DNA from: Ochrobactrum sp. CGA5 | GTDB lineage: Bacteria > Pseudomonadota > Alphaproteobacteria > Rhizobiales > Rhizobiaceae | DNA: 64,000 bases | Reading direction: 5' to 3' | Assembly (NCBI RefSeq): GCF_006345815.1 | Contig: NZ_VCIG01000043.1 | Location: 277,499-341,498 of the forward strand | Shown: piece after piece, positions 38,341 through 47,732 of the stretch | How the letters are laid out: the number at the start of each line of letters is the position of its first letter | Numbering within the stretch: position 1 is the stretch's first letter | Translations under genes and position numbers: made by a program | The notes under the pieces: generated by a model | Told to the model about the DNA's origin: nothing | The model's database searches: none | Seen by the model: the letters and a program-made list of their open reading frames with translations, nothing else

Positions 38341-39591
38341 TCAGAAAAGCGAAGCGATCCGTGCAGACTTCGCTGACGGCATGCGCGTCACGACAACCAT
38401 CTTGTTGAACTCGCCACGCTTGAAGGCGCGCAGAAAACGTGGATAGTCCTTGAATACCACGCAGCCATTGGAATCACCGCGACGTCCTAGCATGAAAGTA
38501 TGCGCCAGAAGACCATCGCGGTTATAGCGGTTGTTGCCGTCGACAGGCGTGAGGCGGATCGCCTCGACACCGTGGAACAATGCCTCGCGCAAGCGCAGAT
38601 CATAGGTATGGGGCGGCGTCGGTCCACGGTTTTTCTGGTTTACGTAACGCGGATTGTCGCGCATCGGACCGAGGCCGGAATGGGCTTCAAGACGCTCGCC
38701 GCTCGGCAGATAAACAGTGGCCGCAGAGATGTCGTAGATAGCGACCTTGCTGCGTGCGGCCGGAGTGAAAAGCGAGCTGAACAGGCCAGGGCGCGGCTCT
38801 TCGGTTGCACCACTTTCCGGCGCATAGGCAAGCTCGGTCTTCTCATGCAAGCGGGAACGGCGCAGCGAAGGCTTGGCGCCGGGCAGCGGCACGTCATCGG
38901 GCAGGAATGCGTCTTGTGTGGCTTCGCCTTCTGCGGCCATGTCCCTTTTCAAACCAGGAGCAAGTTGCGGAACAGGAACGGCATTTCCGATAGGAAGATG
39001 GGCCTGCTTCTCAGCCGCATCCACTTCTTCGGCCTGCGAAAGCGGCTCAATCCTGTTAAGGTTCAAGGTGGCCGGCACAGGCGCATATGCAACCACAGTC
39101 GCAGCAGGTTGTTCTGTCCGTGCACTCGCCACAACGGGCCCTTCACGCCGGACACGATCCGCGCGCGGCTCGACGAGAGATGCCGTATCGACAGGTTTGT
39201 CTTCAATTACGGAATCTGGACCGATATCCGCGACGATCGGCTCATCACTCGTGTTTTTGGTGCGACGCCAATCGAGATTGGAATAGGCCGTATCGGTGGT
39301 ATAGGCATCGATGAAGCCTTGCCGAATACGACGTGATGGTGCGATTTTATGATCAACGACGGCAAGCACCTGCGGTGCAGTCAGGGAAACGCGGCGCATG
39401 ATCGGCGCGACAGGAGCGAAGGCCGGCACGACCATATCCAGCGTTCCGAGCGCGGTCATCATCCAGCTTCCGGCCACAAGGCCCGTCGCGGCGAACAGCG
39501 CAACGCGCGTAAAGCGCTTGAAACCGAATGGAAGCCTGATGCCATTGCTGCGCGGAGCCGCGTAGCCATACACTTCTGTTACACACGCCAT
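38341..39591 (-). CDS. DUF2778/Tlde1-like L,D-transpeptidase-fold protein
   Basis: 416 residues. An N-terminal cytoplasmic tail and membrane anchor (about 28-48), a long disordered middle (about 95-270), and a C-terminal domain (about 275-416) with the LD-transpeptidase-like motif AHTFMLGRRGDSNGCVVFKDY (His364, Cys377). Tlde1 effectors of type VI secretion share this fold, but this one is membrane-anchored and has no immunity or secretion gene nearby, so a role in its own peptidoglycan is more likely. Expressed on its own. Confidence 0.85.
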   Translation of the reverse strand: MACVTEVYGYAAPRSNGIRLPFGFKRFTRVALFAATGLVAGSWMMTALGTLDMVVPAFAPVAPIMRRVSLTAPQVLAVVDHKIAPSRRIRQGFIDAYTTDTAYSNLDWRRTKNTSDEPIVADIGPDSVIEDKPVDTASLVEPRADRVRREGPVVASARTEQPAATVVAYAPVPATLNLNRIEPLSQAEEVDAAEKQAHLPIGNAVPVPQLAPGLKRDMAAEGEATQDAFLPDDVPLPGAKPSLRRSRLHEKTELAYAPESGATEEPRPGLFSSLFTPAARSKVAIYDISAATVYLPSGERLEAHSGLGPMRDNPRYVNQKNRGPTPPHTYDLRLREALFHGVEAIRLTPVDGNNRYNRDGLLAHTFMLGRRGDSNGCVVFKDYPRFLRAFKRGEFNKMVVVTRMPSAKSARIASLF

Positions 39592-39769
39592 GAGAAAAAA
39601 TCCGTCTGGAAATCAACTTTCACGGCACCGCCTCGCATGTCAGTTCGGCAAAAAGACGAGCAAGACATGGCAAGGCGGTGACTGGAAGGTCATCTCCAGC
39701 ATCGCCAATTATGGTAACCAAATCCTTTACGCGATGAAGAAATCCATTCAGCTTATCCCAGAGATCGGA

Positions 39770-40939
39770 TCAGGCGCTCAGGAGATACGTACCTTGTTTG
39801 GCACTTGGAAACTCAAGACCCTCGACCGCAACGCGGTTGCGTCCGCGGCTTTTGACCCGCATCAGAGCAAGATCTGCACGGGCCGCCGTTTCCCATAAAG
39901 TTTCGCCGCCACGTACCATGGCGATGCCGAAACTGCATGTCAGTTGGCGCCCTACAGGCAGCGTCGGAAAACTGTAATGCGCGACGCGTCCGCACAGCCT
40001 GTTGCCTAGTCGTTCGCATGCCTCGGCGTCGCCGTGGACCAGAAGCAAAAACTCCTCGCCGCCGACGCGCCCGACAACCGTCGTGTTGGCCGAACACATA
40101 CGCAGGATACGGGCGAACTCCACCAGAACCTTATCGCCGGTTGCATGGCCCAATTCATCATTGATCGACTTGAAGTGATCTATATCGGCGATGATAACCC
40201 CATAATCACCGCGCTGCGCTTCAGCCAAGCGCAGTTGGGCATGACGCTCGAGGCCGCGACGATTCAAAACACCCGTCAACGGGTCAGAGTCGAGCTCCGC
40301 CTGCAATTCCTTCACCACATCGGAAGTCGTCACAACCAGAAGAACGAGTCCGGCAAAGACGCCCGCAAAGGCACCGAAAATCATAACACCCTGCCAATAG
40401 CGCGAATGTATCAGCTCGGAAGGTCGTGAAATTTCAACAGGGAGCCCCAGCGCCATGCCAGCCTGCACATAGAAATGGACTGTCAACAACAACAAGGCGC
40501 CAAACAGAACGCGCTCAATCCAGCTTCCGTGTGCAAGATCGCGCGCCTGAATGCAGAGAACCGCCACCAAACCGCCCAGGGCCAGATGGACCGCAGGAGC
40601 AATCCGTGCATAGCCCGCGTCATTCGCAATGAAATAAATCATTGCCCCCAGAAGAGCGAGGCCGATCAGGCTCGAAGCGAAGCGGGAGTAATGCTTGCCC
40701 ATGCGTATCATCACGCCTTCGCAAAGCAGCCAGCCGCCCATAAAATGAAAAGTCGTGGCAATTGGCGAGGTCAGGAGGAGGCTGTCGGAGATCAGCGATA
40801 TCGGCACCAGAAGCCCGAAAGCAAAGCTGGCAAAGCTCAGACCGAAAAGTAAAAGATGCCTTCGCTTCGTGTCGAGCATCCAAACGCCCAACATCGTCGC
40901 AGCAAACAGCAACACTACCAACGGCGGCACAAACTTCAC
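39770..40939 (-). CDS. Membrane GGDEF diguanylate cyclase
   Basis: 389 residues. Six to seven membrane helices in the first 210 residues, then a GGDEF domain starting DSDPLTGVLNRRGLE, with DIDHFKSINDELGHATGDKVL and the active-site loop GRVGGEEFLLL (GGEEF variant, catalytically competent in known proteins). It should make cyclic di-GMP from two GTP at the inner membrane. No EAL domain is fused, and no RXXD inhibitory site was seen just before GGEEF. Confidence 0.93.
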   Translation of the reverse strand: MKFVPPLVVLLFAATMLGVWMLDTKRRHLLLFGLSFASFAFGLLVPISLISDSLLLTSPIATTFHFMGGWLLCEGVMIRMGKHYSRFASSLIGLALLGAMIYFIANDAGYARIAPAVHLALGGLVAVLCIQARDLAHGSWIERVLFGALLLLTVHFYVQAGMALGLPVEISRPSELIHSRYWQGVMIFGAFAGVFAGLVLLVVTTSDVVKELQAELDSDPLTGVLNRRGLERHAQLRLAEAQRGDYGVIIADIDHFKSINDELGHATGDKVLVEFARILRMCSANTTVVGRVGGEEFLLLVHGDAEACERLGNRLCGRVAHYSFPTLPVGRQLTCSFGIAMVRGGETLWETAARADLALMRVKSRGRNRVAVEGLEFPSAKQGTYLLSA

Positions 40940-41140
40940 GAACAGGTCCTAAATCGGCTGAAAACGAAAATGAGAAAACGTGCTTTCAAACAGAACCCAA
41001 TGAGCAATGACAAAGATGCATCAAAGTCAAGTTGTTCGGATCGCAATATTGCTTAATACCACCCCCTAAAAGAGCAACATCGAGAATAAGCAAATGCTAA
41101 AAATAAATTGAAAACAAGATCATTCGGCGAAAACGTCTCT

Positions 41141-42355
41141 TCACACAGTTTTTACCTTAATCTTTATCCCCAGAAGCTTTTCGGCAATCATACGGCCGAT
41201 AGGAATAGAAGAGGTCGCGGCCGGTGACGGTGCGTTACACACATGCAGCATTCTCTCTGTTTCCTTGAAAAGGAAATCGTGCACCAGCGTGCCATCATCA
41301 AGAACGGCTTGCGCTCGTATTCCAGCGCCTGGCGCACCGAGATCGGCAAGCTCCAGCGCCGGACAATATTTGCGACACTCCTTCAGATAGCGCGTGCGCG
41401 ATGCGGAATTGCTGAACTCGGATAGTGCCGAGCGCCAGTTCTTCATCGCCATTTTCCAGAAGCCGGGGAATGTCGACATATCCGCGACATCGCCTGCGTG
41501 GAAACTACCCTTGCTATACCCTTCTCTCGAAAAGCCCAGAACCGCGTTCGGGCCGACCGTGACGCCGCCGTCAACCGTTCTGGTCAGGTGGATGCCGAGA
41601 AATGGCAGGTCAGGATCAGGGATCGGATAGATCAGATGCTTGACGATCGTCGCCTTCGATTGCGGCAAGGTGTAGTACTCGCCGCGGAACGGCACGATAC
41701 GATGGGTGATATCCAGTCCGGCAAGCCGCGCAATGCGGTCTGATTGCAATCCAGCACAGGCGACCAGTTTGGAAGCGCGCACGGTCTGGTCTTTCACTGT
41801 TATCGTAACGCCGCTGGCATCCTCCCGAATTGCCGTAACCGGCGCATTGAGCCGCACAATACCGCCGCGCTCAATAATTTCTGCAGCCATCGCCCGCGAT
41901 ACTTTCGCATAATCGACAATGCCTGTCGCAGGAACGAGGAGTGCCTCGAGACCGGCAACAGCAGGTTCGAGCTTGCGCAAAGCCAGCTGGTCCACATGCT
42001 GGAACGTAATCTCGTTCTGGACCGCGCGCCCGGCCAGAGCCTCCATGCGCTCGACCTCGTCAGAAGAGGTTGCGACCAGAAGCTTGCCACATGTTTCGAA
42101 TGGAATGGAATACTGTCTGCAAAAGGCTTTCGTGGCTTCGGCACCTGCCCGGCACAACTGTGCCTTCAACGAACCCGGTTGGTAATAGATACCGGCATGG
42201 ATGACGCCGCTATTGTGTCCGGTCTGATGACGTGCGAAATCGCTTTCCTTCTCCAAAAGAATGATCTTTGCGCCCGGCTCCGCCTCCTGCATGGCCTTTG
42301 CTGTCGCAAGCCCGACAATACCGCCACCGATAACACAATAATCAAAGTCTGCCAC
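41141..42355 (-). CDS. lhgO: L-2-hydroxyglutarate oxidase LhgO
   Basis: 404 residues. N-terminal FAD motif YCVIGGGIVGLATAKAM, then DFARHQTGHNSGVIHAGIYYQPGSLKA, a strong family marker, and VGPNAVLGFSREGY. It oxidises L-2-hydroxyglutarate to 2-oxoglutarate and passes electrons to the quinone pool. It stands alone between the diguanylate cyclase (AT-rich 200-base gap) and the divergent exonuclease gene. Confidence 0.93.
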   Translation of the reverse strand: MADFDYCVIGGGIVGLATAKAMQEAEPGAKIILLEKESDFARHQTGHNSGVIHAGIYYQPGSLKAQLCRAGAEATKAFCRQYSIPFETCGKLLVATSSDEVERMEALAGRAVQNEITFQHVDQLALRKLEPAVAGLEALLVPATGIVDYAKVSRAMAAEIIERGGIVRLNAPVTAIREDASGVTITVKDQTVRASKLVACAGLQSDRIARLAGLDITHRIVPFRGEYYTLPQSKATIVKHLIYPIPDPDLPFLGIHLTRTVDGGVTVGPNAVLGFSREGYSKGSFHAGDVADMSTFPGFWKMAMKNWRSALSEFSNSASRTRYLKECRKYCPALELADLGAPGAGIRAQAVLDDGTLVHDFLFKETERMLHVCNAPSPAATSSIPIGRMIAEKLLGIKIKVKTV

Positions 42356-42508
42356 GAAGTCCCCTCCTCATGCCTTTTCCCGGCGCAAACGCCACCTCGC
42401 TGACGCTCGACAGGGTCATTACCTGTTACTTATACGAATGCGGCCTTGGTTGCAGCACCGCAAAATGGCATTCTTTGTGAAACCCGTTCCCCCATGCGGA
42501 GAAGTTCC

Positions 42509-43519
42509 ATGCGCCATCAGTTCGATCTTTTTGCTCCTTCTCCTGCGGAAGGACCAGCGGAAAGGCATGAACGGGCAGAACAGCGCCCTGCACGCATCAG
42601 GCCAGGCAAGACGACCGGCATTGATGAAGCGGAGATGGTAAAGCGACTAAAAGACAGCGGGCGTTACCGTATCTTGCAGCGTCTCGATCCACCACCGACC
42701 GTTCCCGATGCCGACAAGGTGGCCTTTCCGCGGCTGGGCGTCGTCGTTGACACGGAAACAACCGGTCTCAATCCCGCACAAGAGGAAATCATTGAGATCG
42801 GTGCGGTTGCTTTCCGCTATGCGGACGACGGCTCTATTGGTGATATCTGCGCCACGTTCGGCGCGTTACAACAGCCGTCCAAGTCGATACCCGCTGACAT
42901 CACCCGCATCACCGGCATTACCGACGAGATGGTAAAAGGCCAGACGATCCCGCGTGAGAAGCTGGATTCGCTCATCGCCGAAGCCGATATTATCATCGCG
43001 CACAATGCGGGTTTTGATCGCCCGTTTCTCGAGCGCTTCTCAATCGCTTTCGCGAACAAGCCCTGGGCATGCTCGGTCAAGGAGATCGACTGGACCGCAC
43101 GTGGTTTTGAAGGCACCAAGCTTGGCTACCTGATTGGCCAAAGCGGTTATTTCCACAACGGGCACCGGGCTGAAGACGATTGTCAGGCCCTGCTCGCGGT
43201 GCTGAAAGCGCAATCGGGCAAAACCACGCCCTTTGCCGAATTGCTCAAGACAAGCCAGCGCGCGCGGATGCGTGTCTATGCCGAAAACAGCCCGTTCGAA
43301 ATGAAGGATCACCTGAAGGCACGCGGCTATCGCTGGTCGGATGGCACCGACGGACGTCCGAAGTCATGGTGGACAGAAATTGGCGAAGAGGAACTCGAAG
43401 CCGAACTCGAATATCTCCGTACCGAGATTTATGGATGGCGCGACGCCGATCCGCTAATCCAGAAGCTCACTGCCATGGACCGCTACAAAGAGCGGTCACC
43501 GCTTCGCCCGAAGAAGTAA
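42509..43519 (+). CDS. DEDDh 3'-5' exonuclease, DnaQ/epsilon-like
   Basis: 336 residues from the ATG at 42509, chosen because GGAGAAG lies five to six bases upstream; a start at 42494 or 42446 is possible. Exonuclease motifs: VVVDTETTGLNPAQEEIIEIGAV (Asp/Glu), IIAHNAGFDRPFLE and GHRAEDDCQALL (His and Asp). An extra C-terminal domain of about 110 residues with LKARGYRWSDGTDGRPKSWWTEI is seen in alphaproteobacterial stand-alone exonucleases. Converges with the amidase. Confidence 0.9.
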   Translation: MRHQFDLFAPSPAEGPAERHERAEQRPARIRPGKTTGIDEAEMVKRLKDSGRYRILQRLDPPPTVPDADKVAFPRLGVVVDTETTGLNPAQEEIIEIGAVAFRYADDGSIGDICATFGALQQPSKSIPADITRITGITDEMVKGQTIPREKLDSLIAEADIIIAHNAGFDRPFLERFSIAFANKPWACSVKEIDWTARGFEGTKLGYLIGQSGYFHNGHRAEDDCQALLAVLKAQSGKTTPFAELLKTSQRARMRVYAENSPFEMKDHLKARGYRWSDGTDGRPKSWWTEIGEEELEAELEYLRTEIYGWRDADPLIQKLTAMDRYKERSPLRPKK

Positions 43520-43549
43520 CGGCTCCCACATTCCGAGCGCCCACCTTGC

Positions 43550-43584
43550 CCTTGTCCTGAGAAGGTCACCTTCTCAGGACAAGG
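43550..43584. repeat. 35-bp near-perfect palindrome between convergent genes
   Basis: CCTTGTCCTGAGAAGGT (43550-43566), single central C, ACCTTCTCAGGACAAGG (43568-43584). Seventeen perfect base pairs with a one-base centre. It may be a bidirectional terminator or a dispersed repeat; the TCCTGAGAAGG wording resembles Rhizobiales intergenic repeats. Confidence 0.75.
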
Positions 43585-43599
43585 TGCAGGATTTGCTGA

Positions 43600-44988
43600 T
43601 CACGTTATAACAGGCCAAGGGCGTTGTTCAGGCCGCATCTCTTCATAGACTCGCGCCAATCGCAACACGCCGATATCATCGAAACGTTGGCCGAAAATCT
43701 GCAAGCCGATCGGCAGGCCCGTCGATGTATAACCACAATTGATCGAGACGGCAGGTTGCTCCGACATATTCATCGCAACGGTGAAAGCGATATGTTCAAA
43801 CGGACGCTGCGGATCGTTGACCGGTGATGCCCATTCCGCCGGATAGGTAGCCATCGGCGAGGTGGGCGAGATGATGAAGTCGAAGCCTTTGGAAGCCGCA
43901 AGCGCTGCATTGCGCATGGCATCCATCTGGGCAAAGCCAAGATAGACTTCCTCTCCTGTCAGCCCGTCCGCCGTCTCGGTCCACCGATAGATATAGGGCA
44001 GAATCTTCGCACGGTTTTCCGGCGTCATTTTTCTGATGTCCGACCAGGAACGTGCCCGCCAGAATCGGTCCAGACCATCGATCATGCTGCGGTTCAGGAA
44101 TGGCGCCACCGGTTCAATTATCGCGCCAGCATCGGCAAAAAGTTTTGCAGCCGCTTCTACTGCGGCCTTCGTTTCCCCGCCGACAGGCTCGCCGAAACCG
44201 GCATCAAGCCAAAGACCGATCTTCAAACCCTTAACGTCGATGTCGAGGTTCATCCAGTCGATATTCTGCGGGGGTAGGCTCATGCCGTCACGACGATCCG
44301 GTAGGGACAGAACAGACATATAGAGTGCGCTGTCGGCAACCGAGCGGGTCATCGGCCCGGCGACACGACCGAGGAATGGCGGGTCAATAGGAATGCGTCC
44401 GAAGGACGGCTTCAGGCCGACAAGGCCGCACCACCCCGCAGGCAGACGAATGGAGCCACCAATATCCGTACCGATATGCAAGGGGCCGTAACCGGCCGCA
44501 CCCGCACTGCCCGCGCCAGCGCTCGAACCGCCGGGATTCGTGCTGAGGTCCCACGGGTTGCGCGCAAGCTTGTGGAAGCTCGACAGGCCCGATGACAACA
44601 TGCCGAGATCGGGCATGGTCGTCTTGGCGAGCAGCACACCGCCAGCCTCTCGGCTGCGCGCTGCAGGCGGTGCGTCAGCGGCAGCTGGCTTCAGCGGCAG
44701 TGCCGCGCAGCCAAGCGGAACCGCTGTTCCTTGAGTTGCAATATTCTCCTTGATCGTCAGCGGCACACCATCGATGGGTCCAGCAGGCTCGCCCTTCGCC
44801 CAGCGCGCTTCCGAGGCTTTGGCCGCCAGCAGCGCAGCATCAGGATCGTAAGCCCAAAGCGCATTCAGTTTCGGCTCATAGGCTTCGATGCGGGTGATGA
44901 CAGCTTCCGTGACCTCGACCGGCGAAAGCGATTTCGCCTTATAGGCCGACACGAGTTCAACGGCTGACAAATCGGCTAGATTCGACAT
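43600..44988 (-). CDS. Amidase-signature family amidase
   Basis: 462 residues. The Ser-cisSer-Lys triad is visible: Lys80 in PLTIKEN, cis-Ser near 155 in TNPGGSSAGAGSAG and nucleophile Ser179 in TDIGGSIRLPAGW. The protein is not GatA: no GatB/GatC neighbours. It is the last gene of an operon with a dipeptide-type importer, 16 bases after dppF-like, so it probably hydrolyses an amide taken up by that system. Substrate unknown. Confidence 0.92.
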   Translation of the reverse strand: MSNLADLSAVELVSAYKAKSLSPVEVTEAVITRIEAYEPKLNALWAYDPDAALLAAKASEARWAKGEPAGPIDGVPLTIKENIATQGTAVPLGCAALPLKPAAADAPPAARSREAGGVLLAKTTMPDLGMLSSGLSSFHKLARNPWDLSTNPGGSSAGAGSAGAAGYGPLHIGTDIGGSIRLPAGWCGLVGLKPSFGRIPIDPPFLGRVAGPMTRSVADSALYMSVLSLPDRRDGMSLPPQNIDWMNLDIDVKGLKIGLWLDAGFGEPVGGETKAAVEAAAKLFADAGAIIEPVAPFLNRSMIDGLDRFWRARSWSDIRKMTPENRAKILPYIYRWTETADGLTGEEVYLGFAQMDAMRNAALAASKGFDFIISPTSPMATYPAEWASPVNDPQRPFEHIAFTVAMNMSEQPAVSINCGYTSTGLPIGLQIFGQRFDDIGVLRLARVYEEMRPEQRPWPVIT

Positions 44989-45004
44989 TGGATACTTCCT
45001 CAGA

Positions 45005-45853
45005 TCACTCAGGCAATTTCAGTGTGGGATTTAGGCGTTGCGCTCGCTTGCGGCGACCGGAAAATGGCTTTGGCACGGCATCGACCAGCGCCCGCGTATA
45101 ATCATGATGCGGGTTGTCGAAGACCGCATTGGTCGGCCCCTGCTCGACAATATTGCCGCGATAGATCACCGCAACGCGGTCGGTGATAGCCCGCACGACA
45201 CCGAGGTTGTGGCTGATGAACAAATAGGAGAGGCCGAACTTCTCCTGCAGATCCATCATCAGGTTCAACACCTGCGCCTGAATGGAAACGTCGAGCGCCG
45301 AAACGGGCTCGTCCGCGACGATCAGCGCCGGCTTGGTGATCAGCGCGCGCGCTATGGCAATGCGCTGGCGCTGCCCGCCGGAAAACTCATGCGGATACTT
45401 TTCCGCAGATTCCTTGGGAAGGCCAACTGCTTCCAGCACTTCCGCCACGCGGTCATCGCGCTCTTTGGAACTGGTACCACTTTCCAGCGCCACAATGGGC
45501 TCGGAAATGATGCGCTTCACCGTATGGCGCGGATCGAGCGAACCGTATGGGTCCTGAAAGATCGCCTGAAAGCCTTTGCGCGCCTCACGCAGGCCCGAGC
45601 GATCAAGCGCATATATATCCTGCCCGTTGATGAGAACCTGCCCCGATTGCGGACGCTCCAACCCCATCACGGCACGTGCCAGCGTGGATTTACCGGAACC
45701 GCTCTCGCCGACAATGCCAAGGCTTTGACCGGCTTCGATCTCGACATTCACACCATGCAACACGCGCAAAGCACTGGGTTTCGAAAAGAACGATGCGCGT
45801 GGAAGCTGGTATTCGCGCACGACATCACGCACCTGCAAAATCAACTTGCTCAT
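45005..45853 (-). CDS. Dipeptide-type ABC importer ATPase (DppF-like)
   Basis: 282 residues. Walker [11 protein letters not shown]-loop FQDPYGSLDPRHTV, signature FSGGQRQRI, Walker B LIVADEPVSALDVSIQ. The C-terminal oligopeptide-transporter tail ends early. With its partner it energises the importer encoded upstream. It overlaps the DppD-like gene by four bases. Confidence 0.93.
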   Translation of the reverse strand: MSKLILQVRDVVREYQLPRASFFSKPSALRVLHGVNVEIEAGQSLGIVGESGSGKSTLARAVMGLERPQSGQVLINGQDIYALDRSGLREARKGFQAIFQDPYGSLDPRHTVKRIISEPIVALESGTSSKERDDRVAEVLEAVGLPKESAEKYPHEFSGGQRQRIAIARALITKPALIVADEPVSALDVSIQAQVLNLMMDLQEKFGLSYLFISHNLGVVRAITDRVAVIYRGNIVEQGPTNAVFDNPHHDYTRALVDAVPKPFSGRRKRAQRLNPTLKLPE

Positions 45854-46875
45854 GCGGGAACCTCGGCCACAACGTCACCGGCGCGTGGATGCAGACAGGC
45901 GGCGCGATGCCCAATGCCTTTGCTTTCGCTGATCAGATCGAGCGTCGGAATAACCTGTCGACAATCGTCCTGCACGAATGCGCAACGGTCAGCGAAGGTG
46001 CAATAAGGCGGACGCGCCAGCGGATCGGGCACGACACCGGGGATAGCGGCAAGGCGTTGGCGTCCCGTGCCATGGGCGCGCACCAGCGCAGCGCCATGTG
46101 GAGAAGCCTGGAACAGCCCCCGGGCATAAGGATGCGCCATGCGATTGAACACCTCTTCCGTGCGTCCGGTCTCTACGATGCGGCCCGCATACATGACGGC
46201 GATCCGGTCGGTCATTTCCGAAACCACGCCAAGATCATGGGTGATCAGCATCAAAGCCGTGCCGGTTTCGTCAATCAGTTCGTCCATCAGATCGAGAATC
46301 TGCGCCTGCACGGTCACATCGAGAGCGGTTGTCGGCTCATCGGCAATCAGCAGGTCCGGCTCGCAGGCAATCGCCATAGCGATCATCACACGCTGGCGCT
46401 GCCCGCCCGAAAGCTGGTGCGGATAAAGATCGAGATTGAAACGCGGTGCTGGCAAGCCGACACGATCAAGCAATTCGCGCGCCCTGCGTTCAGCATCGGT
46501 GCGGCTTTCGCCCAAATGCAGACGGCGACCTTCTGCAATCTGTGCGCCTATGGTCTTAACCGGATTGAGCGCCGTCATCGGTTCCTGAAAGATCATTGCC
46601 ATGCGCCGTCCACGCATCTTGCACAGTTCCGCCTCCGGCTTGTTTGCCAGATCCTCACCGTCGAAACGCAGCGTACCGCGCACACCCATCCGATCAGGCA
46701 GCAGACCCATGGCGGCAAGGGCGGTAATCGATTTTCCACTGCCGGACTCACCAACCACACCAAGGCGTTCACCGCGATTGAGTGTCAGCGTGATATCGGA
46801 CACGATATCCGCGATCCTGAGGCCGATAGGCAACTCGACGGACATCTTGTCCATTTCGAGCAAAGGTGTCGTCAT
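45850..46875 (-). CDS. Dipeptide-type ABC importer ATPase (DppD-like)
   Basis: 341 residues. Walker [10 protein letters not shown], signature LSGGQRQRV, Walker [18 protein letters not shown]-loop ITHDLGV. The C-terminal oligo_HPY region holds [16 protein letters not shown], with the Cys pattern of the 4Fe-4S site in DppD/OppD subunits. Overlaps both neighbours by four bases. Confidence 0.93.
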   Translation of the reverse strand: MTTPLLEMDKMSVELPIGLRIADIVSDITLTLNRGERLGVVGESGSGKSITALAAMGLLPDRMGVRGTLRFDGEDLANKPEAELCKMRGRRMAMIFQEPMTALNPVKTIGAQIAEGRRLHLGESRTDAERRARELLDRVGLPAPRFNLDLYPHQLSGGQRQRVMIAMAIACEPDLLIADEPTTALDVTVQAQILDLMDELIDETGTALMLITHDLGVVSEMTDRIAVMYAGRIVETGRTEEVFNRMAHPYARGLFQASPHGAALVRAHGTGRQRLAAIPGVVPDPLARPPYCTFADRCAFVQDDCRQVIPTLDLISESKGIGHRAACLHPRAGDVVAEVPA

Positions 46876-47732
46876 CTTTGCCTCCTGACGCGCGGGTCGA
46901 GTACGTCGCGCAAACCATCACCCAACATGTTGAGGCCAAGCACAGCGAGCGTGATGGCGAGGCCGGGGAAAATGGCGAGCCAAGGCGCGTCATAAATAAA
47001 GGTCTGTGCGTCGTTGAGCATCTTGCCCCAGCTTGGCATCGGCGGCTGGGTGCCAAGACCGACATAGGAAAGTCCTGCTTCCGCCACGATGGCCAGCGCG
47101 AACTGGATCGTCGCCTGTACGATCAGCACATGATTTATATTGGGTAGCACGTGCAAAAGCGTGATCGACACATCGCCGCGTCCGGCACACCGCGCCGCCT
47201 GCACATATTCACGCTTCCACAAGCCAAGCGATGCTCCACGCGTGACGCGCGCAAAGACCGGAATATTGAAAATGCCTATGGCGATCATTGCATTCACGGC
47301 ACCGGGACCGAAGATTGCTGTGATGATAACCGCTGTCAGAAGTGCCGGAAAGGCGAAGGCCAGATCAGTCATGCGCATAACGAAGCCGTCCACCATGCCC
47401 CCGCGCGCAGACGCGAAAGCACCAAGTGGAATACCAATTCCAGCACCAACGAGAACGGCAATGATCGACACGGCGATGGAGTTGCGCGCGCCGACCATGA
47501 TCATGGAAAAAACGTCGCGCCCGAAATTATCTGTGCCAAACAGATGGTTAAGACTTGGCCCCTGCAACTTGTCACGGAAATTCATGCCCGTCGGCGAATA
47601 AGGCGTCCACACGTAGGAAATGACGGCCATCGCGACCAGAATGATCGTAATGATAGAGCCAATGGCCAGGCTGCGGCTCAGCAGCACCGTTTTGAACACA
47701 CCTGGCTTCGGGAGAGCCTGCGTTTCACTCAT
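46872..47732 (-). CDS. Dipeptide-type ABC importer permease (DppC-like)
   Basis: 286 residues, six membrane helices. N-terminal OppC_N region, the segment HLFGTDNFGRDVFSMIMVGAR typical of DppC, and the EAA loop EYVQAARCAGRGDVSITLLHVLPN. Its start overlaps the DppB-like stop by four bases and its stop overlaps the DppD-like start. Confidence 0.93.
   Translation of the reverse strand: MSETQALPKPGVFKTVLLSRSLAIGSIITIILVAMAVISYVWTPYSPTGMNFRDKLQGPSLNHLFGTDNFGRDVFSMIMVGARNSIAVSIIAVLVGAGIGIPLGAFASARGGMVDGFVMRMTDLAFAFPALLTAVIITAIFGPGAVNAMIAIGIFNIPVFARVTRGASLGLWKREYVQAARCAGRGDVSITLLHVLPNINHVLIVQATIQFALAIVAEAGLSYVGLGTQPPMPSWGKMLNDAQTFIYDAPWLAIFPGLAITLAVLGLNMLGDGLRDVLDPRVRRQR

Noticed and set aside
38167..38376. 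A 69-codon frame after tRNA-Ser
   Set aside because: No ribosome site, no family wording, and it runs into the end of the DUF2778 gene on the other strand.
45676..46995. A 439-codon plus-strand frame
   Set aside because: Antisense to the two ABC ATPase genes; composition is that of a shadow frame.
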